Assembly (NCBI GenBank): GCA_015222965.1
Contig: JADFWF010000183.1
Span: 1 to 14,408, forward strand
DNA: 14,408 nucleotides
Direction of reading: 5' to 3'
Source of the DNA: Pseudomonadota bacterium
GTDB taxonomy: Bacteria; Pseudomonadota; Gammaproteobacteria; SZUA-229
Positions within the stretch are counted from its first letter, which is position 1, and the number at the start of each line of letters is the position of its first letter. Positions 7,182 to 14,391 of this stretch are shown piece after piece. The notes beneath the pieces are model-generated. The model made no database searches. It was not told the origin of the DNA and saw nothing but the letters and a program-made list of their open reading frames with translations. Position numbers and translations under genes: made by a program.

Positions 7182-7213
7182 CATAGGCGTAAGCAGTCCA
7201 GCATAGCTCAATA

Positions 7214-7504
7214 TTATTTCTTACCGCCACCGCCGCCGTCCTGGAATCCTGCAGGCGCCTGTCCGTAGTCACCTTCTTCAAAAAAGAAACCCAGCATATG
7301 CTTTTCGATCAGTTCAAGATTTTTTGTATCAGCCGTATTAAGACCGTTTTCATTAATGATGGTAGTCAGACGCTCCAGCCATTGCTTCCAGCCTTCTTTA
7401 GAGACATTTTCAAAAATGCGTACACCCAGGTCACCCGGATGTGGTGGTGCATCCATTGCTTCTGCTTCAACTTTTAAAACCACACATTGCACTGTATTAG
7501 CCAT
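7214..7504 (-). CDS. yggX: YggX family Fe(II)-trafficking / oxidative damage protection protein
   Basis: 96 aa. YggX is a small cytoplasmic protein linked to iron handling and protection of Fe-S clusters from oxidative damage. The sequence follows the family closely: the N-terminal Cys7 (MANTVQC, as in MSRTIFC of the E. coli protein), PGDLGVRIFENVSKEGW (about 23-39), KQWLERLTTIINENGLN (about 40-56) and the C-terminal HMLGFFFEEG. The tail then becomes glycine-rich (DGGGGGKK). There are two adjacent Met codons; I chose the second (7502-7504) because it places the conserved Cys at position 7 and lies 6 nt after AGAGG, whereas the first would be only 3 nt away. It is the last gene of the minus-strand run, 47 nt after the radical SAM gene. 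The Fe-S and iron theme matches that neighbour. Confidence 0.95.
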   Translation of the reverse strand: MANTVQCVVLKVEAEAMDAPPHPGDLGVRIFENVSKEGWKQWLERLTTIINENGLNTADTKNLELIEKHMLGFFFEEGDYGQAPAGFQDGGGGGKK

Positions 7505-7551
7505 CATTAACCTCTAAACAATTACCTGAATTATTACTACTCGCTGAGCAG

Positions 7552-8604
7552 CTACTCTGTTTTCTCATACTTTTTCAGCAACACGCCTTCATCACCACAG
7601 CAGCTCGCAGCACACTGTTTGATCTGGTGTAACTCTTCCGCTGTACTGTTTAAATAAACCTCGATTGGTCTGTTTTCAACTGCACAGTCACAACCTTTAT
7701 CATTATACACGTAAACATTGCTCAACCCCGCACGCTTTGCTTCTGCTTCAGCGTCAAACAGCATGTATTCCGGTGTTGCAGGGACATCACTGAGTTTGTA
7801 CGCCGGGAAAAATCGGGTGACATGCCATGGGCTGTCGGCACCAAGATTGTCCCTGATCCAGCAGGCAATTTCATAATGCTCTTGCGGGTCATCATTTTTT
7901 CCGGGGATGATATTAGTACGTGTTTCTACGTGGATACCTAGATCATGAGCTTTTTTAATGGAGGCCAGAACCTGAGTAACTTTTGCCGGCTTACAGATTT
8001 CTTCATAAAAATTATCTGACATACTCTTGATATCCGAGCACAGTACATCAATTTTACCGGCAATTAATTCCAGTGCTTCATCTGTCACAAAACTATTCGA
8101 CACGTATACAGTATATAAGCCAGCCTCGTGTGCCAGTTCACAGACGTCGAGCACATACTCCAGCCAGACAGCAGGTTCAGAATATGTAAAAGCGATGCCT
8201 TGCACACCTGCTCTAAGCGCTGATTCAACAAGCTTTTCCGGTGCTACCCACACTTCTGTGGACTGCCCTTTCGCCAGGTCATCCAGCGCTTCCACACCCC
8301 AGGAGATATCCAGATTATGACAACCGCCACAGCGAAAACTGCAGCCATAACTGCCGACAGACATTACTTTGGTGCCGGGACGATAATGTTTTACCGGCTT
8401 TTCTTCGATGAAATCGATATCGATCGATGACAGGATACCGTAGGAAAGGTTATATAAGGTGCCATTACGGTTCACATGCGCCTGGCAGAAGCCGCGTTGA
8501 CCATGGCCTATCTTGCAACGCCATAGACACAGGTTGCAGCGCGTAGTGCCGTTCTCGAGCTTTTCCTGCAACCTTGTTTCGACGAGCTGGTATTGATCTG
8601 TCAT
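7552..8604 (-). CDS. AmmeMemoRadiSam-type radical SAM protein (PflA-like, COG1180)
   Basis: 350 aa. Radical SAM enzymes use a [4Fe-4S] cluster and S-adenosylmethionine to make a 5'-deoxyadenosyl radical; this subfamily's substrate is unknown. The cluster motif is Cys88-x3-Cys92-x2-Cys95 (GCSFRCGGCHN). Before it lies the subfamily's N-terminal cysteine block Cys23, Cys26, Cys30, Cys40 (CNLCLWRCKIGHGQRGFC), after it AFTYSEPAVWLEY (about 138-150) and VETRTNIIPGKND (about 226-238). Relatives often end near a CPxCG-like pair; here there is Cys305-x-Cys307, then a further cysteine cluster at 331, 335 and 336, which might hold another metal. The usual partners AMMECR1 and Memo are not in the window. 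It lies 20 nt after the formyltransferase-like gene and 47 nt before yggX. No good SD precedes the ATG, so translation may be coupled to the upstream gene. Confidence 0.9.
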   Translation of the reverse strand: MTDQYQLVETRLQEKLENGTTRCNLCLWRCKIGHGQRGFCQAHVNRNGTLYNLSYGILSSIDIDFIEEKPVKHYRPGTKVMSVGSYGCSFRCGGCHNLDISWGVEALDDLAKGQSTEVWVAPEKLVESALRAGVQGIAFTYSEPAVWLEYVLDVCELAHEAGLYTVYVSNSFVTDEALELIAGKIDVLCSDIKSMSDNFYEEICKPAKVTQVLASIKKAHDLGIHVETRTNIIPGKNDDPQEHYEIACWIRDNLGADSPWHVTRFFPAYKLSDVPATPEYMLFDAEAEAKRAGLSNVYVYNDKGCDCAVENRPIEVYLNSTAEELHQIKQCAASCCGDEGVLLKKYEKTE

Positions 8605-8624
8605 AGACTTATAACCGCTAATAA

Positions 8625-9485
8625 CTAAATGGGTATTTTATCAGTGTATGTGGCAATTAATACACCCTCATTGCAGGGTATATAGAGCCTGTTTCCCTGC
8701 ATCTCCACGGTTTCAAGGCAGCGGTTGTTATCGTAATCCAGCGCTGCATCGAGGGTGAAGCGGTAGTTATCAAACTGGAAAAGATAAGGCCTGGAAAAGG
8801 CCCGAGTCGCACGCATAAAGTTGTAGATCTGCTGTGCTGAATATCGATTGTCGATAACAAAATCACTGCTTTCTGGATAATTATAATAACTGGCGTTGTC
8901 AGTGTTTTGAGGCATAAACGTCTGGCTATCAGATGCGATCCCAGACAATAGTTTTAACATTAAATCAGCGCCTGTTTCTGCTAGAAACAGGCTTATTTCT
9001 GAATAACTCAGCCCATCATCGAGAAACACTTCTTTTTGCAATGCGATGTCACCTGCATCAAGCTCATGGATGACCTTATGCCAGCTAACCCCTGTTTTAT
9101 CTGCATATTTCATCTGCCAGAATATCGGTTCTGGACCACGGTATCGCGGCAATAATGACGGATGCATGTTATAGCACCCCTTATTCGCCAGTTTTATGAT
9201 TACATCAGGCAGCCGCCTGCTGTAACAGGACATAATGATGACATCGATTGATAGCTCAGAAATCTGTTCGATTAACTCAGGCAATGCCAGTGATAAATCG
9301 GTGACAGGAATTTTTGCTTTAGTAGCCGCAAGCGCCAGCGATTCATTTTCCAGTGCGATTATTTTATCTTGAAACTGAATCGGTTTATAAACAGCAACAG
9401 CTACTATTAAATCTGCCGATGAAAGAAGTTTATAAAAAGGCGTTAAAGATAAGACACCTGATGAACCTATAAATAAGATATTCAT
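8625..9485 (-). CDS. Formyltransferase-fold protein related to methionyl-tRNA formyltransferase
   Basis: 286 aa. The fold uses 10-formyl-tetrahydrofolate as one-carbon donor. The N-terminal Rossmann strand is MNILFIGSSG. The catalytic triad is present: Asn106 and His108 in CYNMHPSLLPRYRGPEP, and Asp143 in HELDAGDI. The folate-loop hallmark SLLPRYRG (110-117) is intact. A reduced C-terminal domain follows (RYSAQQIYNFMRATRAF, about 214-230). At 286 aa it is shorter than housekeeping Fmt (~310-320), and it is not beside def, as fmt usually is. I therefore think it is a specialised paralogue that formylates something other than initiator tRNA, though Fmt itself cannot be excluded. Only 13 nt separate it from the DsrE-like gene and 20 nt from the radical SAM gene, so the three are almost certainly one transcript. 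No SD is evident, which suggests translational coupling. Confidence 0.85.
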   Translation of the reverse strand: MNILFIGSSGVLSLTPFYKLLSSADLIVAVAVYKPIQFQDKIIALENESLALAATKAKIPVTDLSLALPELIEQISELSIDVIIMSCYSRRLPDVIIKLANKGCYNMHPSLLPRYRGPEPIFWQMKYADKTGVSWHKVIHELDAGDIALQKEVFLDDGLSYSEISLFLAETGADLMLKLLSGIASDSQTFMPQNTDNASYYNYPESSDFVIDNRYSAQQIYNFMRATRAFSRPYLFQFDNYRFTLDAALDYDNNRCLETVEMQGNRLYIPCNEGVLIATYTDKIPI

Positions 9486-9498
9486 CAGGCGCGCCGTT

Positions 9499-9837
9499 TT
9501 ACAAGGTGATTATCTGATCCGGCATATTTCCTGACAGTGCGCCATAAAGATTAGGGAAACAGCCGATGGTAGCACCGTCTACCAGCATGCTATCGATCTC
9601 ACGCTCATAGGCACACTGGTCACACGCCATCAGTAACATACCTTTGTCAGCGGCAACTTTAGCAAGACGTTCGCCGATAGGATTACCTTTTTGTAAGACA
9701 TAGGCATTGTCCTCGAAAAAGAACATGCCAACCACATCGACACCATGGGCATCTTCTTCCAGTTGTGGAAGGATCATCTTGCCAAGTTTGTATGATACCG
9801 AGTGTCCCTGTGTAGAAAAAATATATGCAACTTTCAT
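9499..9837 (-). CDS. DsrE-like small protein with CxxC motif
   Basis: 112 aa, soluble. DsrE/TusD-like proteins are small Rossmann-like folds, several of which relay sulfur on a cysteine. Seen here are the first strand MKVAYIFST, a helix with SYKLGKMILPQLEED, GMFFFEDNAYVLQKGNPIGERL (about 37-58) and the Cys pair Cys72-x2-Cys75 in LLMACDQCAYERE, followed by Cys93 in GCFPNLYG. Such cysteines could carry a persulfide, form a redox disulfide or bind metal. AGGA lies 5 nt upstream of the ATG. It starts the tight trio with the formyltransferase-like and radical SAM genes and follows the M16 protease gene by 51 nt. Unlike the dsrEFH or tusBCD arrangement, no sister DsrF or DsrH protein is present, so tRNA thiolation or sulfite-reductase roles are unlikely. 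Confidence 0.8.
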   Translation of the reverse strand: MKVAYIFSTQGHSVSYKLGKMILPQLEEDAHGVDVVGMFFFEDNAYVLQKGNPIGERLAKVAADKGMLLMACDQCAYEREIDSMLVDGATIGCFPNLYGALSGNMPDQIITL

Positions 9838-9888
9838 TTTTTATCCTTTTTATTATTTATTAATTTACCAAAAAATTTATCGGGGAAA

Positions 9889-12879
9889 TTACAGATTTAT
9901 AACTTCCAGCCCAAGATCGCCGACTTCTTCATGCGTTGCAGCACTGGTGATAACTGCGATGCTTGCCTCACCATTTTTAAGATATGTATCTGTCACTCGT
10001 TTCAGGTCATCGATGCTGACTTCGAGTACACGTTGACGGAATAATTGTAACTTCTCTCTACTGCGGCCATGTAATTCATTATGAAATGCAGAACGGGCCT
10101 CACCCGCTGGTGAACCCGGTTTATCCATACCGCCGATGACACCCAGGATGGCTTCTTCCAGTTGACGGTCTTCATGGTCATGATCAAGCATCCAGTTTAT
10201 CGCGTTATCAAAATCATCAAGCGTTTCGCTCAGGCGAGGGTCACGATAGGAGTAAAACTTAAATGCAGCCGTATTCGTATCCTGGGCTGCACCACCGCCA
10301 TAAGCACCACCCTGCTCACGGATAGTCGTATGTAAAAAACCGTTCCTTAAAAAACCACCGAGCACAGATAAAGCCGCCGCATCTGCATGCTCCATCGTTA
10401 CTGTAGGATAAGCTTTCGCGCAGAAATTAACTTGCGTATTGGCGATCCACATCTGCTTTGTCTGTTGTTTTATTTCAGGCAAACTGAATAGATCGCCGGC
10501 ACTGGAACCTGATTGTTGCCAGATCTCTTCAAATCCTTTAACCGTTTCATCAACTTTATCTGCTTCGACTGTCAGCATGTAAGTTTTAGCAGCGGCCTTT
10601 ATCTTTTCATGGATCGAAGAAAATAATTGCGCGGTTTGTTTTACAGCCGTCTTTTCACTATGCGAATCATCCAGTGATTTTAGAGACTTGATTCCTGCGA
10701 GGCCGCTAAACTGATGGTTGAGTGAAGCGACCGGACTTAAGCCACTCGCCGCAGCTGACATCGCCAGCGTATGTCCGCTGCCAGTAACACTGCGCTCACG
10801 CCGTGAGCGCATCTGAGTGATCAGTTCTGCGATTCGCTCTTCTTCATCAAAGCGAGCATTATTTAATGTCTGCCATATCAGTTCTGCAAGCTTCTTATTA
10901 TTCCTGCCCAGGGCTTTACCTGAAAAAACATAATAAGCACGGACATTCTGTTCGTTGTCTGTATACGCCCGGATACTTTGTGATGCATGAATGCCGCCAC
11001 TTACGCTAGACTGCCATTCCTGCATCTGCAGATAGTCCCTGTCACCACAACCCAGTTCCGTCAGACAGGAAGAATAATAAGGAAGCACCGCCAGCTCATC
11101 GTCATTCAACTCGGGTAATTCACAGATAACTTCATGATAGACAAGGCCATTAGTGCCCTGTTTATAAACAGTTGAATCTGTACCTGCTATCGACTGTTTC
11201 GTAGCCGGTGGAATTTTAATTTCAGCAGGAACGTCTGACAGACCTACTTTTGGCAATAACTCAGGATTGTCTTCCTGCAACTGTCTCTCTGCCAGTGCCT
11301 CCGCCTGTTTAACGACATACTGTTTATCGTCATCACTCATTGCTGAGCTTATCGCTGCAAGCTGGGCTTTTTCCGCAAGCTCTTTACGCTGGCTTAAATT
11401 CTCATCAGGACGAAGCGTTAAACGGACACGATGCTGATTATCAAGCAACAGATCACGTACCAGGTTTTTAATGAACTCAGGGTCTTTTATCTCTTCTCTT
11501 AATGACTCGATAACAGGATCAAGGTTAAGCAAAGATACAGGATCAGAGCGATGAATAGCTGCTGTTAAACCGCTGAGTATTAATTGCAGGCCAAATGGAT
11601 AACTGTCACCGCCGACTTCGCGCTGGCTCAATTCGAGCTGATGCAGTACGGCTTCAAGTTTTTCGTGTGATACGCCGTTAGTGGCGACATCATTTAATAC
11701 ATCCAGCACCAATGTTTCGAAGGCCGAAGCATTTTCGACCTTACTGCCTTCAACGCCGCATAAAAAACACATCTCATAATTTGAATCTTCCAGCCCGCAC
11801 AATGGTGATGGCGCTGCAGCAAGATCGGTTTTTTCCAGCGCCTGGCGTAATGGCGATGAACTATTATCAAATAGAACCTGCGATAACAGGTTGGCTTTCA
11901 TCATATCGTCGAGGGAAGTACAGGGGCCTAGCAGCCAGCTCATCACATGATGCGTTTTATCTTCAGTGGTTTCATCACCGACCAGGTCATAGGCATAAGC
12001 CTCCTCAACGATCACTGGCGAAAGGTAACGCTTCTCGGGTTTTACCGTGATTTCCTTGTCCAGTTTTTCGAAAGCATTTAGTGCCTGTTCTTCGATCTTC
12101 TGCTGATGTTCGATTACAGGAATATCACCAAATGTCATAAATATTGAATTGCTCGGATGATAATGTGTTTTATGAAAATCTATTAGTTGCTGATAAGTAA
12201 GATCCGGAATATCCTGTGGTTCTCCGCCGCTGTTGTAATGATAGGTCGAAGTCGGATAAAGGTATTTACTGACTTCCTGCCAGAGCACACTGACCGGCGA
12301 GCTCATCGCGCCTTTCATCTCATTAAACACGACACCTTTATATTCGAGTTCACTGTCAGCATTACCTGATTCTTTAAATTCGACACGGTGCCCTTCCTGC
12401 AAGAAATCCAGTTCATCCAGACGCGTAAAAAACACGGCATCGAGGTAGACATCCATCAGGTTATTAAAATCTTTTTTGTTCTGGCTGGCAAAAGGATAAG
12501 CTGTCCAGTCACTGCTGGTAAACGCATTCATAAAAGTATTCAATGAACGGCGTATCATCATGAAGAACGGGTCGCGTACCGGGTATTTTTTGCTGCCACA
12601 GAGTGATGTATGTTCCAGGATATGTGCGACGCCTGTTGAATCCATCGGCACCGTTCTGAAAGCGACTAAAAACACATTCTCAGTATTTTCCGCTTCCATA
12701 TGATAATGCAGAGCACCTGTTTTTATATGCTGGTATTCCTGTAACGTCAGATTCAGTGAATCGATACGTTCACTGCGTATCCATTTAAATGAAGCATGGT
12801 GGTCAACAGCACCGCTCGTCTCCTGCGCATTATTTTTACTTGCTGATATTGAACTATCCGGTGACATGACTGATGACAT
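9889..12879 (-). CDS. M16C (PreP/Cym1-like) zinc metallopeptidase
   Basis: 996 aa, the expected size for the presequence-protease branch of M16, in which two homologous halves close like a clam around unstructured peptides. The inverted zinc motif HILEH (86-90) supplies His86, the catalytic Glu89 and His90, and Glu187 in VVFNEMKG is the third ligand at the family spacing. The flanking block GVAHILEHTSLCGSKKYPV and SLNTFMNAFTSSDWTAYP (112-129) are typical PreP sequence. The second half carries REQGGAYGGGA near residue 860, matching the substrate-binding Arg/Tyr region of the C-terminal half. There is no signal peptide or membrane segment, so it should degrade peptides in the cytoplasm. The N terminus has ~30 poorly conserved residues, and Met5 is a possible alternative start; GAGAG lies ~10 nt before Met1. 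It sits between tpm and the DsrE-like gene with ~50-nt gaps. Confidence 0.95.
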   Translation of the reverse strand: MSSVMSPDSSISASKNNAQETSGAVDHHASFKWIRSERIDSLNLTLQEYQHIKTGALHYHMEAENTENVFLVAFRTVPMDSTGVAHILEHTSLCGSKKYPVRDPFFMMIRRSLNTFMNAFTSSDWTAYPFASQNKKDFNNLMDVYLDAVFFTRLDELDFLQEGHRVEFKESGNADSELEYKGVVFNEMKGAMSSPVSVLWQEVSKYLYPTSTYHYNSGGEPQDIPDLTYQQLIDFHKTHYHPSNSIFMTFGDIPVIEHQQKIEEQALNAFEKLDKEITVKPEKRYLSPVIVEEAYAYDLVGDETTEDKTHHVMSWLLGPCTSLDDMMKANLLSQVLFDNSSSPLRQALEKTDLAAAPSPLCGLEDSNYEMCFLCGVEGSKVENASAFETLVLDVLNDVATNGVSHEKLEAVLHQLELSQREVGGDSYPFGLQLILSGLTAAIHRSDPVSLLNLDPVIESLREEIKDPEFIKNLVRDLLLDNQHRVRLTLRPDENLSQRKELAEKAQLAAISSAMSDDDKQYVVKQAEALAERQLQEDNPELLPKVGLSDVPAEIKIPPATKQSIAGTDSTVYKQGTNGLVYHEVICELPELNDDELAVLPYYSSCLTELGCGDRDYLQMQEWQSSVSGGIHASQSIRAYTDNEQNVRAYYVFSGKALGRNNKKLAELIWQTLNNARFDEEERIAELITQMRSRRERSVTGSGHTLAMSAAASGLSPVASLNHQFSGLAGIKSLKSLDDSHSEKTAVKQTAQLFSSIHEKIKAAAKTYMLTVEADKVDETVKGFEEIWQQSGSSAGDLFSLPEIKQQTKQMWIANTQVNFCAKAYPTVTMEHADAAALSVLGGFLRNGFLHTTIREQGGAYGGGAAQDTNTAAFKFYSYRDPRLSETLDDFDNAINWMLDHDHEDRQLEEAILGVIGGMDKPGSPAGEARSAFHNELHGRSREKLQLFRQRVLEVSIDDLKRVTDTYLKNGEASIAVITSAATHEEVGDLGLEVINL

Positions 12880-12929
12880 AAAATTTCAACTCTCTCTGGT
12901 CTTACGATTTAATAATTATATTAATTTTT

Positions 12930-13610
12930 TTATTTACGAACCAACTTGTACACTGTTTCATCGAGTGCAGTTAATCCCCGTTTTTTTAAGCCTGCCTCTT
13001 CTTCGATAACATTCTTAACAAGCAGTTTTTGTATGGAGAAGGTTTCAGAATAGAGATCATTGACTTCTTCTTCTGTTACTGAGAACGGCGGACCATTCAT
13101 TTCTTCAGGATCAAATGTCAGCGTCACCAGTAAAGTCCTAACGCCTGGCTTCTGTAATTCAGCCATTTTTTTTGCATAGTCCTGTCGCATTTCAACTGGC
13201 AAGGCTACCAGTGAAGCCCTGTCGAATATATCAGTTACATCATCCAGATCTTCTTGTTGAAGTTCAAAGAAATCACCCTGAAATATTTCGATAAGAGACG
13301 GCAGATCACTGGACTGGTATAACGCATGCTGTTCTTTTGCTGCGTGTTTATAATTCAGCGCATTATCTTCGAAAAAATCTTTTACCGCCCGGTCACTGCA
13401 TTCAACAGCAAATACTTTATAGCTGTTCTGCGACAACCAGAGCATATCCTTACTTTTTCCAGCTAACGGCACGAATACCTTCAACTTCTCACGCTGTTCA
13501 ACGGCGGGTCCTTTGTTACCGTAGAAATACGCAAGGTAAGGATTTACCTGTTGCTGGTGAAACCCGGTTTGATTATTATCCCAGCGCTCTAACCAGAAAT
13601 CTATTTCCAT
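12930..13610 (-). CDS. tpm: Thiopurine S-methyltransferase (TPMT family)
   Basis: 226 aa; SAM-dependent class I methyltransferase that methylates thiols and, in bacteria, is associated with detoxifying selenium and tellurium oxyanions and thiopurines. Diagnostic blocks: WLERWDNNQTGFHQQQVNP (6-24), the SAM-site VFVPLAGKSKDMLWL (45-59), VECSDRAVKDFF (69-80), GDFFEL (112-117), DRASLVALPVEMRQDYA (130-146) and GPPFSV (173-178). The family often has PLCGKS in the SAM loop; here the Cys is Ala50. Length is slightly above the usual ~217 aa. GGAA precedes the ATG by 5 nt. It follows the 91-aa unknown gene by 18 nt and precedes the M16 protease by 50 nt, so all three are likely co-transcribed. Confidence 0.95.
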   Translation of the reverse strand: MEIDFWLERWDNNQTGFHQQQVNPYLAYFYGNKGPAVEQREKLKVFVPLAGKSKDMLWLSQNSYKVFAVECSDRAVKDFFEDNALNYKHAAKEQHALYQSSDLPSLIEIFQGDFFELQQEDLDDVTDIFDRASLVALPVEMRQDYAKKMAELQKPGVRTLLVTLTFDPEEMNGPPFSVTEEEVNDLYSETFSIQKLLVKNVIEEEAGLKKRGLTALDETVYKLVRK

Positions 13611-13628
13611 AAGTATTCCAGCGTAGTA

Positions 13629-13904
13629 CTAGCTATCACCCGGCCTCCAGACACCAAAAGCATCTTCAGGCGGTTTCATATCCTGTTCTACCTGGTCAAG
13701 CACCTGACCCATGAAATGAGACAGATCACCCAACAGGCCTTTCTTATCCAGATCAGGCTGATCCTGCTGCGCCAGAACGTAGCCGGTTATCGCAGATAAG
13801 TACTGCATAAAATACAGATCGTTATCAGCTGCCGGATCATTCTTCATTACCACAGCTTTGATGTCTGAGATCATCTCAGACGATAGTTGAATACCACCAC
13901 TCAT
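13629..13904 (-). CDS. Hypothetical protein, 91 aa, first gene of the minus-strand run
   Basis: I do not recognise this family. The sequence is acidic and predicted helical, without signal peptide, membrane segment or cysteine. It contains MQYLSAITGYVLAQQ (33-47), LLGDLSHFMGQVLDQVEQD (57-75), and a Pro/Trp-rich end, FGVWRPGD (83-90), that looks like a conserved motif. Evidence that it is real: an AGGA ribosome site 8 nt before the ATG, amphipathic helices, an 18-nt gap to tpm on the same strand, and a divergent promoter-like region in front. It might be an accessory to tpm or simply the head of a mixed operon. Confidence 0.75.
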   Translation of the reverse strand: MSGGIQLSSEMISDIKAVVMKNDPAADNDLYFMQYLSAITGYVLAQQDQPDLDKKGLLGDLSHFMGQVLDQVEQDMKPPEDAFGVWRPGDS

Positions 13905-13986
13905 TTGTTTGTTCCTGTTTGAATTTTGTGTCTGTTTATAATGGTGCTAGTCTAAGCTATTTCAAGGTCACCGAACAGGACTCACC
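13905..13986. promoter_or_regulatory. Compact divergent promoter region with shared -10 area
   Basis: 82 bp between two divergent starts. On the plus strand TATAAT (13937-13942) is a perfect -10, though no good -35 sits 16-18 bp upstream; AGGA at 13977-13980 is the ribosome site for the YqfO-like gene. On the minus strand TTGAAA (plus 13960-13965) and TATAAA (plus 13935-13940) form a -35/-10 pair with a long 19-bp spacer. The two -10 elements overlap, so the two directions would compete. Motif reading only. Confidence 0.4.
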
Positions 13987-14298
13987 ATGTATAAAATCTG
14001 CGTATATGTCCCTGAAAACTCTGTGGAAAACGTTAAACAGGCGTTGTTTGATGCTGGCGCAGGCCGGATTGGGAATTATGATAGTTGCTGTTGGCAGACT
14101 GATGGTATCGGGCAGTTTCGGCCTTTGTCGGGTAGCAATCCCACGATTGGCTCGCTTGATGAGGTTGAGCGGATTTCTGAGGTTAAGATTGAGTTAGTTT
14201 GTGAGGATGAGTTGGTTGAGGGGGCTGTGAAGGCTATGAGAGGGGCGCATCCTTATGAGGAGCCTGCGTTTGATGTTTGGGAGTTGGTTACATTTTAG
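13987..14298 (+). CDS. YqfO/NIF3-associated (CutA-like) domain protein
   Basis: 103 aa, a stand-alone version of the small domain found inserted in NIF3/YqfO proteins and related in fold to CutA. Landmarks: MYKICVYVPE, GAGRIGNYDSCCWQ (24-37), GQFRPLSGSNPTIG (42-55) and the C-terminal HPYEEPAFDVWEL (88-100). Length and motifs match the gammaproteobacterial stand-alone proteins annotated as NGG1p-interacting factor NIF3-like. The molecular role is unknown; a metal-binding or trimeric regulatory function is suggested by the fold only. AGGA lies 6 nt before the ATG. Codon use changes inside the gene: early Glu codons are GAA, while all later ones are GAG, and the distal half is strikingly poor in C. 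Confidence 0.9.
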   Translation: MYKICVYVPENSVENVKQALFDAGAGRIGNYDSCCWQTDGIGQFRPLSGSNPTIGSLDEVERISEVKIELVCEDELVEGAVKAMRGAHPYEEPAFDVWELVTF

Positions 14299-14340
14299 TT
14301 TTGGTGTTGAGGATTTACCTGGTTCGTTTAGTTTGGCATT

Positions 14341-14391
14341 GCGGTATTCGCACCGCGGGCGAGGCACTTTTTTTCTGCAGCCAAAAAAAGT
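14341..14391. repeat. Double-hairpin intergenic element at the window edge
   Basis: Two hairpins in tandem: GCGGT (14341-14345) with ACCGC (14352-14356), then ACTTTTTTT (14366-14374) with AAAAAAAGT (14383-14391) around CTGCAGCC. The sequence around them (GGGCGAGGCACTTTTTTT, then AGTACCCAAAAAAGG) resembles an intergenic palindrome I remember as common in gammaproteobacterial genomes. It begins 43 nt after the YqfO-like stop and may also terminate that transcript. The element probably runs on past the window end. Confidence 0.65.

Noticed and set aside
9499..9837. Assignment of the small CxxC protein to a TusD or DsrE sulfur relay
   Set aside because: No TusB/C or DsrF/H partners or sulfur-oxidation genes are adjacent, so only fold-level similarity is claimed.
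9707..10044. Plus-strand open frames of ~80-109 codons over the DsrE/M16 junction
   Set aside because: They are antisense to two well-supported genes, have low-complexity composition, no SD and no family resemblance.
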